DNA of 64,000 bases from Staphylococcus caprae (GCF_002902725.1 NZ_PPRT01000007.1:23061-87060); one strand, 5' to 3'; shown: positions 8,595 to 19,518, counted from the first letter of the stretch. The notes: generated by a model not told the origin, from the sequence alone. Translations and numbers: made by a program.

Positions 8595-9929
8595 GTGAAA
8601 AAATACTTTCAGTTCGATAAGTATGGAACAAATTACAAAAATGAAATTTTAGGCGGCATTACAACATTCTTGTCAATGGCTTATATTCTTGCTGTAAACC
8701 CTCAAGTTTTAAGCTTAGCAGGAGTTAAAGGTATTTCGAGCGATATGAAGATGGACCAAGGTGCGATATTTGTAGCAACTGCATTAGCAGCATTTGTTGG
8801 TTCGTTATTTATGGGACTCATCGCTAAGTATCCAATAGCTTTGGCGCCGGGGATGGGTTTAAATGCCTTCTTCGCATTTACAGTCGTACTCACAATGGGT
8901 ATTCCGTGGAAAGTTGGTTTAACTGGCGTTCTCTTCTCAGGAATATTCTTTGCCATCCTCACTGTAACCGGATTAAGGGAAATCATCATTAATGCCATAC
9001 CTTATCAAATGAAAATGGCTGTTTCAGCAGGTATCGGATTATTCATTACCTTTGTTGGACTTCAAAGTTCTGGAATCATCATTAAAAATGATTCTACATT
9101 AGTTACACTAGGACATTTAACTAAAGCACCAGTGCTTCTAGCGATTTTTGGTATTATAGTAACTGTGATTTTATACACTAAAAAAGTTCCAGGTTCTATT
9201 TTTATAGGTATGATTATTACAGCTATCGCTGGTATGTTAACTGGTCAAATTCATGCACCATCTGGAGTTATTGGAGATATACCAAGTATTAAACCTACTT
9301 TTGGTGCTGCATTTGAATCATTTAAAGATCCAGGACAATTATTTACGGTACAATTTTTAATCGTCATTCTTACTTTCTTATTTATTGATTTCTTTGATAC
9401 TGCTGGAACTTTAGTAGCAGTAGCAACTCAAGCAGGTATGATGAAAGATAATAAGTTGCCAAGAGCGGGTAGAGCTTTATTCTCTGATTCATTAGCAACG
9501 ATTGTCGGAGCTATCTTTGGTACAACAACTACAACGTCATACATAGAATCTACTTCTGGTGTGGCAGTGGGGGCACGAACAGGATTTGCAAGTATTGTAA
9601 CTGGTATTTGTTTCTTACTCGCTTTATTCTTTAGTCCACTCATTGAGGTTGTGACAAGTGCCGTAACGACACCAGCACTTGTAGTAGTAGGTGTACTCAT
9701 GGCATCTAATTTTGCTGAAATTAATTGGAAACGTTTTGAGGTTGCAGTTCCAGCGTTTATTACTATTATTATGATGCCATTATCTTATTCGATAGCTACC
9801 GGTATTGCATGTGGGTTTATATTCTATCCACTTACAATGCTCATTTCAAAAAGACACAAAGAAGTACATCCAATTATGTACGTATTAATGGCTTTATTTA
9901 TTCTTTACTTTGTATTTGTTCATAAATAA
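8595..9929 (+). CDS. pbuG: NCS2/AzgA-type purine permease (PbuG-like, hypoxanthine/guanine)
   Basis: A proton-coupled nucleobase importer of the membrane, 444 residues with about 12-14 hydrophobic segments. AzgA-branch signatures are the opening NEILGGITTFLSMAYILAVNP, the APGMGLNAFFAF motif near residue 85, and the FIDFFDTAGTLVAVATQAG and TTTTTSYIESTSGVAVGARTG motifs that line the substrate site. Translation starts at GTG behind AAGGAG. B. subtilis pbuG carries a purine riboswitch, but the 112-base leader here shows no recognisable aptamer. Purine type (hypoxanthine/guanine versus adenine) is inferred from family similarity. Confidence 0.88.
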   Translation: MKKYFQFDKYGTNYKNEILGGITTFLSMAYILAVNPQVLSLAGVKGISSDMKMDQGAIFVATALAAFVGSLFMGLIAKYPIALAPGMGLNAFFAFTVVLTMGIPWKVGLTGVLFSGIFFAILTVTGLREIIINAIPYQMKMAVSAGIGLFITFVGLQSSGIIIKNDSTLVTLGHLTKAPVLLAIFGIIVTVILYTKKVPGSIFIGMIITAIAGMLTGQIHAPSGVIGDIPSIKPTFGAAFESFKDPGQLFTVQFLIVILTFLFIDFFDTAGTLVAVATQAGMMKDNKLPRAGRALFSDSLATIVGAIFGTTTTTSYIESTSGVAVGARTGFASIVTGICFLLALFFSPLIEVVTSAVTTPALVVVGVLMASNFAEINWKRFEVAVPAFITIIMMPLSYSIATGIACGFIFYPLTMLISKRHKEVHPIMYVLMALFILYFVFVHK

Positions 9930-9934
9930 TAAAG

Positions 9935-9971
9935 AAAATGGTCGGTTCCTTCTCTAGGTTCCGACCATTTT
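9935..9971. terminator. Bidirectional terminator after pbuG
   Basis: An 11-bp perfect stem, AAAATGGTCGG (9935-9945) with CCGACCATTTT (9961-9971), lies between two convergent genes and has A- and T-flanks suited to both directions. Confidence 0.88.
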
Positions 9972-9988
9972 ATACTATAGAAATAGAA

Positions 9989-10393
9989 TTATTTATTATC
10001 ATATTCGTCTTTGTGCTGATTTTTATATTGAGTATATATCACTTTAGCATCTTTATTTGGTAGATAGGTTGGAGCAGATAATACGATAAAGACAAAGAAA
10101 ATCATTAAGAAGAATAAAATCCAATGAATAATCATGCCCACAAAAGGTATAAATGCCATAAATGAACCTACAAGACCAACGATTGGTATAATAACCATAG
10201 GTTTTATGGCGTTTTGACTATCTACAAGTAAAATGATTGTAATGATGAAATAAAGTAAGGCATTAAATAATAAAGGTTGCCAGCCAAAACTCATGATGAC
10301 ACTGCCACCTAAAAATGGAATGCCATAGAAAAATTCACAAATGATAAGAAATACACCCAAAATCGCTAAAGTTATTTTAACTCCATTTTTCAT
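9989..10393 (-). CDS. Small multi-pass membrane protein of unknown function
   Basis: The 134-residue product has four evident membrane segments (about residues 8-27, 40-57, 68-86 and 89-110) and a hydrophilic, lysine-rich tail (KDAKVIYTQYKNQHKDEYDNK). No catalytic motif is visible. The start is the ATG preceded by AGGAGTG. It stands alone between the purine permease and the S10 operon and ends at the shared terminator. I do not recognise a named family. Confidence 0.65.
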   Translation of the reverse strand: MKNGVKITLAILGVFLIICEFFYGIPFLGGSVIMSFGWQPLLFNALLYFIITIILLVDSQNAIKPMVIIPIVGLVGSFMAFIPFVGMIIHWILFFLMIFFVFIVLSAPTYLPNKDAKVIYTQYKNQHKDEYDNK

Positions 10394-10581
10394 TAAATCA
10401 CTCCTATTCTCTTCCTATTATATAAAACCTACCATTATAAATATATTAATATGTTTTCAAATTCGACAGAGAGATAAATTAAAAGTAAAAAATTTCAATA
10501 AAACGGTTGAACAACCACTCTATTTCAAGTACAATAATCAAGTATGTGTTAGACAGATATATAGAAAGTTACTGGAAAACC

Positions 10582-10610
10582 TTGATTTATCAGTGTTTTT
10601 CATGTAATAT
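10582..10610 (+). promoter_or_regulatory. Promoter of the S10 ribosomal-protein operon
   Basis: -35 TTGATT (10582-10587), a spacer of exactly 17 bp, and -10 TAATAT (10605-10610). It lies about 135 bases before the rpsJ start and is the best SigA-type site in the gap. The rest of the gap between 10394 and 10581 is AT-rich with nothing recognised. Confidence 0.75.
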
Positions 10611-10616
10611 ATCTAA

Positions 10617-10733
10617 TGTTGGACTTTAAGAAAAGCGATGAAGCGAAAGGTTACTGACACACCCGGCCGCTTTGCCATGGCGTTGTGTGAGATAGTTTTC
10701 GTGGAGAAGTCTATCACTTAAATGTAGACGAAT
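10617..10733 (+). ncRNA. Structured 5' leader of the S10 operon
   Basis: Between promoter and rpsJ lies an unusually GC-rich stretch for this genome. It includes CACAC...GTGTG arms (10658-10662 and 10685-10689) around CCGGCCGCTTTGCCATGGC, and a later GTCT/AGAC pairing near the ribosome binding site. A long leader suits translational or attenuation control by a ribosomal protein, as known for the E. coli S10 operon (L4). The controlling protein here is not known to me. Confidence 0.5.
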
Positions 10734-10735
10734 AA

Positions 10736-11056
<321 letters not shown>

Positions 11057-11083
11057 TAGAAAAATTTAGGAGGTGGACTTTCG

Positions 11084-11746
11084 ATGACCAAAGGAATCTT
11101 AGGAAGAAAAATCGGGATGACACAAGTTTTCGGTGAAAACGGTGAATTAATCCCAGTAACAGTAGTAGAAGCTAGCCAAAACGTTGTATTACAAAAGAAA
11201 ACTGAAGAAGTTGATGGATACAACGCAATTCAAGTAGGATTTGAAGACAAACAAGCATACAAAAAAGGTTCTAAATCTAATAAATATGCAAATAAACCAG
11301 CTGAAGGTCACGCTAAAAAAGCTGACACAGCACCTAAGCGCTTCATTCGTGAATTCCGCAACGTTAACGTTGATGAATACGAAGTAGGTCAAGAAGTCTC
11401 AGTAGATACTTTTGAAACTGGCGACATCATTGATGTTACAGGCGTTTCAAAAGGTAAAGGTTTCCAAGGTGCAATTAAACGTCACGGACAAGCTCGTGGA
11501 CCGATGGCACACGGTTCTCATTTCCACAGAGCACCAGGTTCTGTAGGTATGGCTTCAGATGCTTCAAGAGTATTTAAAGGTCAAAAAATGCCAGGCCGTA
11601 TGGGTGGAAACACTGTTACAGTTCAAAACTTAGAAGTCGTACAAGTCGACACTGAAAATAGCGTTATTTTAGTTAAAGGTAATGTACCTGGACCTAAAAA
11701 AGGTTTAGTAGAAATTACTACTTCAATCAAAAAAGGTAACAAATAA
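11084..11746 (+). CDS. rplC: 50S ribosomal protein L3
   Basis: L3 nucleates large-subunit assembly, and its central loop reaches the peptidyl transferase centre. The 220-residue product contains [14 protein letters not shown] at the N-terminus, and the conserved core [14 protein letters not shown]... with [12 protein letters not shown] and [14 protein letters not shown]. The region around residues 145-160 is where pleuromutilin and linezolid resistance changes are known in staphylococci; by eye it looks like the usual sensitive form. It follows rpsJ by 27 bases with a strong AGGAGGTGG. Confidence 0.99.
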   Translation: MTKGILGRKIGMTQVFGENGELIPVTVVEASQNVVLQKKTEEVDGYNAIQVGFEDKQAYKKGSKSNKYANKPAEGHAKKADTAPKRFIREFRNVNVDEYEVGQEVSVDTFETGDIIDVTGVSKGKGFQGAIKRHGQARGPMAHGSHFHRAPGSVGMASDASRVFKGQKMPGRMGGNTVTVQNLEVVQVDTENSVILVKGNVPGPKKGLVEITTSIKKGNK

Positions 11747-11775
11747 TTTAAAAAGCGAAAGGAGGAAATTGCATA

Positions 11776-12399
11776 ATGGCTAATTATGATGTTTTAAAAG
11801 TAGACGGATCTAAATCAGGTTCAGTTGAATTAAGCGATGCAGTATTCGCTATCGAACCAAATAATAGCGTTCTTTTCGAAGCTATTAATTTACAACGTGC
11901 GTCATTACGCCAAGGTACACATTCTGTTAAGAATCGTTCAGCTGTACGTGGTGGTGGACGTAAACCATGGAGACAAAAAGGAACAGGTCGTGCACGTCAA
12001 GGTACTATCCGTGCTCCACAATGGCGTGGTGGTGGTATCGTATTCGGACCAACTCCAAGAAGCTATTCATATAAAATGCCTAAGAAAATGCGTCGTTTAG
12101 CATTACGTTCTGCATTATCTTTCAAAGTTCAAGAAAAAGGATTCACTGTTGTTGATACTTTTGGTTTTGACGCTCCAAAAACAAAAGAATTCAAAAATGT
12201 GTTAACTACACTTGAACAACCTAAAAAAGTATTAGTTGTTACTGAAGGCGAAGATGTAAATGTTGAATTATCAGCACGTAACATCCCTGGCGTACAAGTT
12301 ACAACTGCTCAAGGATTAAACGTTTTAGATATTACTAGCGCTGACAGTGTAGTAATCACTGAAGCTGCTGCTAAAAAAGTTGAGGAGGTGCTCGGATAA
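11776..12399 (+). CDS. rplD: 50S ribosomal protein L4
   Basis: A primary 23S-binding protein lining the exit tunnel. The 207-residue product contains the extended tunnel loop with [18 protein letters not shown] followed by SPQWRGGG-like sequence ([13 protein letters not shown]), where macrolide-resistance mutations fall in other species; no alteration is evident by eye. In E. coli L4 also represses its own operon. Its stop codon shares one base with the L23 start (TAATG), so the two are translationally coupled. Confidence 0.99.
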   Translation: MANYDVLKVDGSKSGSVELSDAVFAIEPNNSVLFEAINLQRASLRQGTHSVKNRSAVRGGGRKPWRQKGTGRARQGTIRAPQWRGGGIVFGPTPRSYSYKMPKKMRRLALRSALSFKVQEKGFTVVDTFGFDAPKTKEFKNVLTTLEQPKKVLVVTEGEDVNVELSARNIPGVQVTTAQGLNVLDITSADSVVITEAAAKKVEEVLG

Positions 12400-12674
12400 T
12401 GGATGCAAGAGATATTCTTAAGCGCCCCGTAATCACTGAGAAATCTTCAGAAGCTATGGCAGAAGATAAATACACTTTCGATGTTGATACTCGTGTGAAT
12501 AAAACACAAGTTAAAATCGCTGTTGAAGAAATCTTCGATGTAAAAGTTGATAGTGTAAATATCATGAATTATAAACCTAAGAAAAAACGTATGGGCCGTT
12601 ACCAAGGCTATACAAACAAAAGAAGAAAAGCGATTGTTAAATTAAAAGAAGGTTCAATCGACTTATTTAACTAA
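12399..12674 (+). CDS. rplW: 50S ribosomal protein L23
   Basis: L23 lies beside the tunnel exit and is the docking point for trigger factor and SRP. The 91-residue product begins [18 protein letters not shown] and has the conserved [18 protein letters not shown] strand-helix and the basic [18 protein letters not shown] loop. Its ATG overlaps the rplD stop by one base; GAGGAGGTG inside the end of rplD is the ribosome binding site. Confidence 0.99.
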   Translation: MDARDILKRPVITEKSSEAMAEDKYTFDVDTRVNKTQVKIAVEEIFDVKVDSVNIMNYKPKKKRMGRYQGYTNKRRKAIVKLKEGSIDLFN

Positions 12675-12705
12675 AAATAAATTACCAATAAGGAGGTAAG
12701 CGACA

Positions 12706-13539
12706 ATGGCTCTTAAAAAATATAAGCCAATAACAAATGGTCGTCGTAATATGACTACTTTGGATTTCGCAGAAATCACAAAGACAACACCTGAAAAGTC
12801 ATTATTACAACCGCTACCGAAAAGAGCGGGACGTAACAACCAAGGTAAATTGACTGTTCGCCATCATGGTGGAGGACACAAACGTCAATACCGTGTTATC
12901 GATTTTAAACGTAACAAAGACGGAATCACTGCTAAAGTTGATTCAATTCAATATGACCCTAACCGTTCAGCAAATATTGCATTATTAGTATACGCTGATG
13001 GTGAAAAACGCTATATCATCGCACCTAAAGGATTACAAGTTGGACAAACTGTTGAAAGTGGTGCTGAAGCAGATATCAAAGTAGGTAATGCTTTACCATT
13101 ACAAAACATTCCAGTAGGTACTGTAATCCACAATATTGAGTTAAAACCAGGAAAAGGCGGACAACTTGCTCGTTCAGCTGGTGCAAGCTCACAAGTTTTA
13201 GGTAAAGAAGGTAAATATGTATTAATCAGATTAAGATCTGGTGAAGTACGTATGATCTTATCTACTTGCCGTGCTACTATCGGTCAAGTTGGTAACTTAC
13301 AACATGAACTTGTAAATGTTGGTAAAGCAGGACGTTCTAGATGGAAAGGCGTTCGTCCAACAGTACGTGGTTCTGTAATGAACCCTAACGATCACCCACA
13401 CGGTGGTGGTGAAGGTCGTGCTCCAATCGGTAGACCATCTCCAATGTCACCATGGGGTAAACCAACTCTTGGTAAGAAAACACGTCGTGGTAAAAAATCA
13501 TCAGATAAACTTATCGTTCGTGGACGTAAGAGAAAATAA
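12706..13539 (+). CDS. rplB: 50S ribosomal protein L2
   Basis: L2 binds 23S rRNA near the peptidyl transferase centre and helps subunit joining. The 277-residue product shows the RNA-binding core with [17 protein letters not shown] near residue 53 and the highly conserved [14 protein letters not shown] segment near residue 225, including the essential histidine. The C-terminus is a basic tail ([13 protein letters not shown]). A 31-base gap with AAGGAGGTAA separates it from rplW. Confidence 0.99.
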   Translation: MALKKYKPITNGRRNMTTLDFAEITKTTPEKSLLQPLPKRAGRNNQGKLTVRHHGGGHKRQYRVIDFKRNKDGITAKVDSIQYDPNRSANIALLVYADGEKRYIIAPKGLQVGQTVESGAEADIKVGNALPLQNIPVGTVIHNIELKPGKGGQLARSAGASSQVLGKEGKYVLIRLRSGEVRMILSTCRATIGQVGNLQHELVNVGKAGRSRWKGVRPTVRGSVMNPNDHPHGGGEGRAPIGRPSPMSPWGKPTLGKKTRRGKKSSDKLIVRGRKRK

Positions 13540-13606
13540 TAATAACAACTTATTTGGGTGTGCGGCTTAACTGCTGCACGCACACAATAAGAAGGGAGGC
13601 GCCCAA

Positions 13607-13885
13607 ATGGCTCGTAGTATTAAAAAAGGACCTTTCGTCGATGATCACTTAATGAAAAAAGTAGAAGCACAAGACGGAAGTGAAAAAAAACAAGTAATTA
13701 AAACATGGTCTCGTCGTTCTACAATTTTCCCTAATTTCATCGGTCATACTTTCGCAGTATACGATGGACGTAAACATGTACCTGTATATGTAACAGAAGA
13801 TATGGTAGGTCACAAACTAGGTGAATTTGCTCCAACTCGTACATTCAAAGGACATGCTGCAGACGACAAGAAAACTAGAAGATAA
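13607..13885 (+). CDS. rpsS: 30S ribosomal protein S19
   Basis: A head protein of the small subunit that contacts S13 and the A-site finger. The 92-residue product has the family's [15 protein letters not shown] start and the ...[42 protein letters not shown] core. The 67-base spacer after rplB contains TGTGCGGC...GCTGCACGCACA, a small inverted repeat that may be a weak attenuator or processing hairpin. Confidence 0.99.
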   Translation: MARSIKKGPFVDDHLMKKVEAQDGSEKKQVIKTWSRRSTIFPNFIGHTFAVYDGRKHVPVYVTEDMVGHKLGEFAPTRTFKGHAADDKKTRR

Positions 13886-13913
13886 TTTTTAATAAGTAGA
13901 GGAGGAAATCCTA

Positions 13914-14267
13914 ATGGAAGCAAAAGCGGTTGCTAGAACAATAAGAATCGCACCTCGTAAAGTTAGATTAGTTCTTGACTTAATCAGAGGTAAAAATGCT
14001 GCTGAAGCTATTGCTATTTTAAAATTAACAAACAAAGCTTCATCACCAGTAATTGAAAAAGTATTAATGTCCGCTTTAGCAAATGCAGAGCATAACTATG
14101 ACATGAACACAGATGAATTAGTTGTCAAAGAAGCATATGCAAATGAAGGACCAACTTTAAAACGTTTCCGCCCACGTGCACAAGGTCGTGCAAGTGCAGT
14201 TAACAAACGTACAAGCCACATTACAATCGTCGTAAGTGACGGTAAAGAAGAAGCTAAAGAAGCTTAA
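13914..14267 (+). CDS. rplV: 50S ribosomal protein L22
   Basis: L22 spans the large subunit and its beta-hairpin lines the narrow part of the exit tunnel opposite L4. The 117-residue product has [15 protein letters not shown] and the hairpin [24 protein letters not shown]. Insertions in this hairpin cause macrolide resistance in other isolates; none is seen here. The basic C-terminus is followed by a short acidic tail (GKEEAKEA). Confidence 0.99.
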   Translation: MEAKAVARTIRIAPRKVRLVLDLIRGKNAAEAIAILKLTNKASSPVIEKVLMSALANAEHNYDMNTDELVVKEAYANEGPTLKRFRPRAQGRASAVNKRTSHITIVVSDGKEEAKEA

Positions 14268-14291
14268 TAAACTTTCTAAGGAGGGAATACT

Positions 14292-14945
14292 GTGGGTCAA
14301 AAAATTAATCCAATCGGACTTCGTGTCGGAATCATCCGTGACTGGGAAGCTAAATGGTATGCTGAAAAAGACTTCGCTTCACTATTACACGAAGATTTAA
14401 AAATCCGTAAATTTATTGATAATGAATTAAAAGAAGCATCAGTTTCTCACGTAGATATCGAACGTGCTGCTAACCGCATCAACATCGCAATTCATACTGG
14501 TAAACCAGGTATGGTTATTGGTAAAGGCGGTTCAGAAATTGAAAAACTTCGTAACAAATTAAACGCTTTAACTGATAAGAAAGTACACATTAACGTAATT
14601 GAAATCAAAAAAGTTGATATCGATGCTCGTTTAGTAGCTGAAAATATCGCACGTCAATTAGAAAACCGTGCTTCATTCCGTCGTGTACAAAAACAAGCTA
14701 TTACAAGAGCTATGAAACTTGGTGCTAAAGGTATTAAAACTCAAGTATCAGGTCGTTTAGGCGGAGCTGACATCGCTCGTGCTGAACAATATTCAGAAGG
14801 AACTGTCCCACTTCATACATTACGTGCTGACATTGATTACGCACACGCTGAAGCTGATACTACTTATGGTAAATTAGGCGTTAAAGTATGGATTTATCGT
14901 GGAGAAGTTCTTCCTACTAAGAACACTAGTGAAGGAGGAAAATAA
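14292..14945 (+). CDS. rpsC: 30S ribosomal protein S3
   Basis: S3 forms part of the mRNA entry tunnel and helicase site. The 217-residue product starts at GTG ([17 protein letters not shown]) and contains a type II KH domain with the [15 protein letters not shown] loop near residue 75. The C-terminal domain carries the conserved [12 protein letters not shown] motif and ends in a short extension. GAAGGAGGGAA-like sequence precedes it. Confidence 0.99.
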   Translation: MGQKINPIGLRVGIIRDWEAKWYAEKDFASLLHEDLKIRKFIDNELKEASVSHVDIERAANRINIAIHTGKPGMVIGKGGSEIEKLRNKLNALTDKKVHINVIEIKKVDIDARLVAENIARQLENRASFRRVQKQAITRAMKLGAKGIKTQVSGRLGGADIARAEQYSEGTVPLHTLRADIDYAHAEADTTYGKLGVKVWIYRGEVLPTKNTSEGGK

Positions 14946-14947
14946 TA

Positions 14948-15382
14948 ATGTTACTACCAAAACGTGTAAAATATCGTCGTCAACATCGTCCAAAAACAAC
15001 TGGTCGTTCTAAAGGCGGTAACTATGTAACATTTGGTGAGTATGGTTTACAAGCTACTACAACGTCTTGGATCACTTCTCGTCAAATCGAATCTGCTCGT
15101 ATTGCAATGACACGTTACATGAAACGTGGTGGGAAAGTTTGGATTAAAATCTTCCCTCATACACCGTATACTAAAAAACCTTTAGAAGTACGTATGGGTG
15201 CTGGTAAAGGTGCGGTTGAAGGCTGGATTGCAGTCGTTAAACCTGGTAGAATCTTATTCGAAGTAGCTGGTGTATCTGAAGAAGTTGCACGTGAAGCATT
15301 ACGTTTAGCAAGTCACAAACTTCCAGTAAAAACTAAGTTTGTAAAACGTGAAGAATTGGGTGGTGAAACAAATGAAAGCTAA
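14948..15382 (+). CDS. rplP: 50S ribosomal protein L16
   Basis: L16 stabilises the A-site tRNA and organises helices of 23S rRNA late in assembly. The 144-residue product begins [14 protein letters not shown] and contains [28 protein letters not shown], and the [29 protein letters not shown] loop, the site of evernimicin/avilamycin resistance changes elsewhere. It begins two bases after rpsC ends and overlaps the start of rpmC by 11 bases. Confidence 0.99.
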   Translation: MLLPKRVKYRRQHRPKTTGRSKGGNYVTFGEYGLQATTTSWITSRQIESARIAMTRYMKRGGKVWIKIFPHTPYTKKPLEVRMGAGKGAVEGWIAVVKPGRILFEVAGVSEEVAREALRLASHKLPVKTKFVKREELGGETNES

Positions 15383-15581
15383 GGAAATTAGAGACTTAAC
15401 CACTTCAGAAATCGAAGAACAAATCAAATCTTCAAAAGAAGAGCTTTTTAACCTACGCTTTCAGTTAGCTACAGGTCAATTAGAAGAAACTGCACGTATT
15501 CGCACAGTAAGAAAAACGATTGCACGTCTAAAAACTGTTGCTCGTGAAAGAGAAATTGAACAAAGTAAGGCTAATCAATAA
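15372..15581 (+). CDS. rpmC: 50S ribosomal protein L29
   Basis: L29 sits at the tunnel exit next to L23. The 69-residue, two-helix product begins [18 protein letters not shown] and contains the [17 protein letters not shown] signature. I start at the ATG at 15372, whose GGGTGG-type ribosome binding site lies within the end of rplP, not at an earlier in-frame codon. The 11-base overlap with rplP implies translational coupling. Confidence 0.97.
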
Positions 15582-15605
15582 TAATCGAAAGAGGAGGTTA
15601 CAAAA

Positions 15606-15869
15606 GTGAGCGAAAGAAACGATCGTAAAGTGTATGTAGGTAGAGTTGTTTCAGACAAAATGGACAAAACGATTACAGTTCTTGTAGAAACTTACAAAAC
15701 TCACAAATTATACGGTAAACGAGTAAAATACTCTAAAAAATACAAAACTCATGATGAAAACAATTCAGCTAAATTAGGAGACATTGTTAAAATTCAAGAA
15801 ACTCGTCCTTTATCAGCAACAAAACGTTTTCGTTTAGTAGAAATTGTTGAAGAGTCAGTAATTATTTAA
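15606..15869 (+). CDS. rpsQ: 30S ribosomal protein S17
   Basis: A primary 16S-binding OB-fold protein. The 87-residue product shows the family core [41 protein letters not shown] and [25 protein letters not shown]. It starts at GTG preceded by GAGGAGG. It lies 24 bases after rpmC and 30 before rplN. Confidence 0.99.
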   Translation: MSERNDRKVYVGRVVSDKMDKTITVLVETYKTHKLYGKRVKYSKKYKTHDENNSAKLGDIVKIQETRPLSATKRFRLVEIVEESVII

Positions 15870-15896
15870 TCAAGATTAGAGATAAGGGAGGTTTAA

Positions 15897-16268
<372 letters not shown>

Positions 16269-16308
16269 TACAAATTTAACCAATCATACTATTTAAGGAG
16301 GTGCCCAC

Positions 16309-16626
16309 ATGCATATCAAAAAAGGTGACAACGTAAAAGTTATCGCAGGTAAAGACAAAGGTAAAGAAGGTAAAGTAGTTGCTACTGAACCTAAAAAAGA
16401 CCGTGTCGTTGTGGAAGGTGTTAACGTAATTAAGAAACACCAAAAACCAACTCAATTAAATCCTGAAGGTGGAATCTTAGAAACAGAGGCAGCAATCCAT
16501 GTTTCTAACGTACAATTATTAGACCCTAAAACTAACGAACCTACACGTGTAGGATACAAAACAGTTGATGGTAAAAAAGTTCGCGTTGCTAAAAAATCAG
16601 GCGAAGAAATCAAATCTAATAATTAA
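16309..16626 (+). CDS. rplX: 50S ribosomal protein L24
   Basis: An assembly initiator that binds the 5' part of 23S rRNA. The 105-residue product opens with a KOW motif ([22 protein letters not shown]) and carries the [11 protein letters not shown] and [14 protein letters not shown] segments. AAGGAGGTG precedes the ATG. Confidence 0.99.
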   Translation: MHIKKGDNVKVIAGKDKGKEGKVVATEPKKDRVVVEGVNVIKKHQKPTQLNPEGGILETEAAIHVSNVQLLDPKTNEPTRVGYKTVDGKKVRVAKKSGEEIKSNN

Positions 16627-16651
16627 TAACTAGTTGAAAGGAGGATCCACT

Positions 16652-17191
16652 TTGAACCGTTTAAAAGAAAAGTACAATTCTGAAGTTACTGAGAACTTAG
16701 TGAAAAAATTCAATTACAGTTCAGTAATGGAAGTACCTAAAATTGAAAAAATCGTTGTGAACATGGGTGTAGGTGACGCAGTTCAAAACTCTAAAGTATT
16801 AGATAATGCTGTTGAAGAGTTAGAATTAATCACTGGTCAAAAACCATTAGTAACAAAAGCAAAAAAATCAGTTGCAACATTCCGTTTACGTGAAGGTATG
16901 CCAATCGGTGCAAAAGTTACACTTCGCGGTGAAAGAATGTATGAATTCTTAGATAAACTTATTGCAGTATCATTACCTCGTGTACGTGACTTCCAAGGTG
17001 TTTCAAAAACAGCATTCGATGGACGTGGTAACTACACATTAGGTATTAAAGAACAATTAATTTTCCCTGAAATTGACTATGATAAAGTAACTAAAGTTAG
17101 AGGAATGGATATTGTTATCGTAACTACTGCTAACACTGACGAGGAAGCTCGTGAATTGTTATCAAACTTCGGTATGCCATTTCGTAAATAA
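16652..17191 (+). CDS. rplE: 50S ribosomal protein L5
   Basis: L5 binds 5S rRNA and contacts the P-site tRNA. I start at the TTG at 16652 ([20 protein letters not shown]), which gives the family's usual 179 residues and lies 6-7 bases after AAAGGAGGAT; an earlier in-frame codon would overlap that site. Conserved features are [42 protein letters not shown] and [19 protein letters not shown]. Confidence 0.98.
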   Translation: MNRLKEKYNSEVTENLVKKFNYSSVMEVPKIEKIVVNMGVGDAVQNSKVLDNAVEELELITGQKPLVTKAKKSVATFRLREGMPIGAKVTLRGERMYEFLDKLIAVSLPRVRDFQGVSKTAFDGRGNYTLGIKEQLIFPEIDYDKVTKVRGMDIVIVTTANTDEEARELLSNFGMPFRK

Positions 17192-17214
17192 TCTCTAAAA
17201 AGGAGGCTAATTAA

Positions 17215-17400
17215 GTGGCTAAAACTTCAATGGTTGCTAAGCAACAAAAAAAACAAAAATTCGCTGTTCGTGAATACACTCGTTGTGAACGCTGTGGTCG
17301 TCCACATTCTGTATATCGTAAATTTAAATTATGCCGTATTTGTTTCCGTGAATTAGCTTATAAAGGCCAAATTCCTGGCGTACGTAAAGCTAGCTGGTAA
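17215..17400 (+). CDS. rpsN: 30S ribosomal protein S14, zinc-binding type (type Z)
   Basis: The 61-residue S14 of Firmicutes keeps a four-cysteine zinc site: C24 and C27 in RCERCGRP, C40 and C43 in LCRICFRE. It starts at GTG behind AAAGGAGG. Many Firmicutes carry a second, zinc-free S14 that replaces this one under zinc limitation; none is within this window. It lies between rplE and rpsH, the conserved place. Confidence 0.98.
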   Translation: MAKTSMVAKQQKKQKFAVREYTRCERCGRPHSVYRKFKLCRICFRELAYKGQIPGVRKASW

Positions 17401-17431
17401 TAATTAAGAGTCTGAAAGGAGGCAACAATCA

Positions 17432-17830
17432 ATGACAATGACAGATCCAATCGCAGATATGCTTACTCGTGTTAGAAATGCAAACATGGTTCGTCACGAG
17501 AAGTTAGAATTACCTGCATCTAATATTAAAAAAGAAATTGCTGAAATCTTAAAAAACGAAGGTTTCATTAAAAACGTTGAATACGTAGAAGACGATAAAC
17601 AAGGTGTTATTCGTTTATTCTTAAAATATGGTCAAAACAATGAACGTGTTATCACAGGATTAAAACGTATCTCAAAACCTGGTTTACGTGTTTATGCTAA
17701 AGCAAATGAAGTACCTAAAGTATTAAACGGTTTAGGTATCGCATTAGTTTCAACTTCTGAAGGTGTTATCACTGATAAAGAAGCAAGAAAACGTAACGTT
17801 GGCGGAGAAATTATCGCATACGTTTGGTAA
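17432..17830 (+). CDS. rpsH: 30S ribosomal protein S8
   Basis: A primary 16S-binding protein; in E. coli it represses the spc operon by binding near the L5 start. The 132-residue product shows [18 protein letters not shown] at the start and the C-terminal [26 protein letters not shown] signature. An upstream ATG pair (ATGACAATGACA) leaves the exact start uncertain by two codons. Confidence 0.99.
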   Translation: MTMTDPIADMLTRVRNANMVRHEKLELPASNIKKEIAEILKNEGFIKNVEYVEDDKQGVIRLFLKYGQNNERVITGLKRISKPGLRVYAKANEVPKVLNGLGIALVSTSEGVITDKEARKRNVGGEIIAYVW

Positions 17831-17854
17831 TAATTAATAAGGAGGTGCCATAAC

Positions 17855-18391
17855 ATGAGTCGTGTTGGTAAGAAAATTATTGACATCCCTAGTGACGTAA
17901 CAGTAACTTTTGATGGTAATCATGTAACTGTTAAAGGTCCTAAAGGTGAATTAGCAAGAACTTTAAATGAAAGAATGACATTCAAACAAGAAGAAAACAC
18001 AGTTGAAGTTGTAAGACCATCTGATTCTAAAGAAGACAGAACAGACCATGGTACAACTCGTGCTTTATTAAATAATATGGTACTAGGTGTTTCTCAAGGT
18101 TTCGAAAAAACACTTGAACTTGTTGGTGTTGGTTACCGTGCTCAAATGCAAGGTAATGACTTAGTACTAAATGTTGGTTATTCTCACCCAGTAGAAATTA
18201 AAGCTGAAGACGGTATTACTTTTGCTGTTGAGAAAAACACAACTGTTAAAGTATCTGGTGTTTCTAAAGAACAAGTTGGTGCTATCGCATCTAACATCCG
18301 TTCAGTAAGACCTCCAGAACCTTATAAAGGTAAAGGTATTCGTTACCAAGGTGAATATGTTCGCCGTAAAGAAGGTAAAACTGGTAAATAA
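17855..18391 (+). CDS. rplF: 50S ribosomal protein L6
   Basis: L6 lies near the factor-binding stalk base. The 178-residue product is built of two similar alpha/beta domains, beginning [30 protein letters not shown] and ending with the family signature [34 protein letters not shown] precedes the ATG. Confidence 0.99.
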   Translation: MSRVGKKIIDIPSDVTVTFDGNHVTVKGPKGELARTLNERMTFKQEENTVEVVRPSDSKEDRTDHGTTRALLNNMVLGVSQGFEKTLELVGVGYRAQMQGNDLVLNVGYSHPVEIKAEDGITFAVEKNTTVKVSGVSKEQVGAIASNIRSVRPPEPYKGKGIRYQGEYVRRKEGKTGK

Positions 18392-18422
18392 TAGATAACA
18401 CTCTAAAGAAAGGAGTATTGAA

Positions 18423-18785
18423 ATGATCAGTAAAATTGATAAAAACAAAGTACGTTTGAAAAGACATGCTCGTGTTCGTGCTAAATTATCAGGTACAGCT
18501 GAAAAGCCACGTTTAAATGTGTATCGTTCAAACAAACACATCTATGCTCAAATTATTGATGACGTTAAAGGCGAAACTTTAGCTCAAGCTTCATCTCAAG
18601 ATAAAGATATTGCTAGTGAATCTACATCAAAAGTTGATTTATCAACTAAAGTAGGTCAAGCAATTGCTAAAAAAGCAAGCGATAAAGGTATTAAAGAAAT
18701 CGTATTCGACCGTGGAGGTTATTTATATCACGGACGTGTAAAAGCTTTAGCAGAAGCAGCTAGAGAAAGCGGATTAGAATTTTAA
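18423..18785 (+). CDS. rplR: 50S ribosomal protein L18
   Basis: L18 binds 5S rRNA and delivers it, with L5, to the large subunit. The 120-residue product has the basic N-terminus ([21 protein letters not shown]), then [24 protein letters not shown] sequence and the C-terminal [32 protein letters not shown] stands before the ATG. Confidence 0.99.
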   Translation: MISKIDKNKVRLKRHARVRAKLSGTAEKPRLNVYRSNKHIYAQIIDDVKGETLAQASSQDKDIASESTSKVDLSTKVGQAIAKKASDKGIKEIVFDRGGYLYHGRVKALAEAARESGLEF

Positions 18786-18805
18786 TTTAAAGGAGGGACA
18801 CATTC

Positions 18806-19306
18806 ATGGCTCGTAGAGAAGAAGAAACTAAAGAATTTGAAGAACGCGTTGTTACGATTAACCGTGTTGCTAAAGTAGTAAAAGGTGGTCGTCGTTTCCG
18901 TTTCACTGCATTAGTAGTTGTAGGTGATAAAAAAGGTCGTGTAGGTTTCGGTACTGGTAAAGCACAAGAGGTACCTGAAGCAATCAAAAAAGCTGTAGAA
19001 GCAGCGAAAAAAGATTTAGTAGTTGTTCCACGTGTTGAAGGTACAACTCCTCACACTATCACTGGTCGCTACGGTTCAGGTAGCGTATTCATGAAACCAG
19101 CTGCACCTGGTACTGGGGTAATCGCTGGTGGACCAGTTCGTGCCGTATTAGAGTTAGCAGGAATTACTGATATCTTAAGTAAATCATTAGGATCTAACAC
19201 TCCTATTAACATGGTTCGTGCAACTATCAATGGTTTACAAAACTTAAAAAATGCAGAAGATGTTGCTAAATTACGTGGCAAATCTGTAGAAGAATTATAC
19301 AATTAA
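18806..19306 (+). CDS. rpsE: 30S ribosomal protein S5
   Basis: S5 guards the mRNA entry and affects decoding accuracy; its N-terminal loop is the spectinomycin-resistance site. The 166-residue product contains the S5 motif [45 protein letters not shown] and the C-terminal [33 protein letters not shown]. No change is evident in the loop [17 protein letters not shown] precedes the ATG. Confidence 0.99.
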   Translation: MARREEETKEFEERVVTINRVAKVVKGGRRFRFTALVVVGDKKGRVGFGTGKAQEVPEAIKKAVEAAKKDLVVVPRVEGTTPHTITGRYGSGSVFMKPAAPGTGVIAGGPVRAVLELAGITDILSKSLGSNTPINMVRATINGLQNLKNAEDVAKLRGKSVEELYN

Positions 19307-19322
19307 GGAGGGAAAATAAGTT

Positions 19323-19502
19323 ATGGCTAAATTACAAATTACCCTCACTCGTAGTGTTATTGGTCGTCCTGAAACACAACGTAAAACTGTTGAAGCATTA
19401 GGTCTTAAAAAAACTAATAGTTCAGTAGTTGTTGAAGATAACCCTGCTATTCGTGGGCAAATCAACAAAGTTAAACATTTATTAACAATTGAAGAAAAAT
19501 AA
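19323..19502 (+). CDS. rpmD: 50S ribosomal protein L30
   Basis: The 59-residue product begins [20 protein letters not shown] and contains [16 protein letters not shown] and the ending [14 protein letters not shown], the complete bacterial short-form L30. It lies in its standard position between S5 and L15, 16 bases after rpsE, with GGAGGGAA before the ATG. It is short but unambiguous. Confidence 0.97.
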   Translation: MAKLQITLTRSVIGRPETQRKTVEALGLKKTNSSVVVEDNPAIRGQINKVKHLLTIEEK

Positions 19503-19518
19503 TTAAGGAGGTGCCGAA

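Noticed and set aside
10341..10607. An 88-codon plus-strand frame before the S10 operon
   Set aside because: Its N-terminal part is antisense to the small membrane protein gene, its C-terminal part overlaps the S10 promoter, and no ribosome binding site is present.
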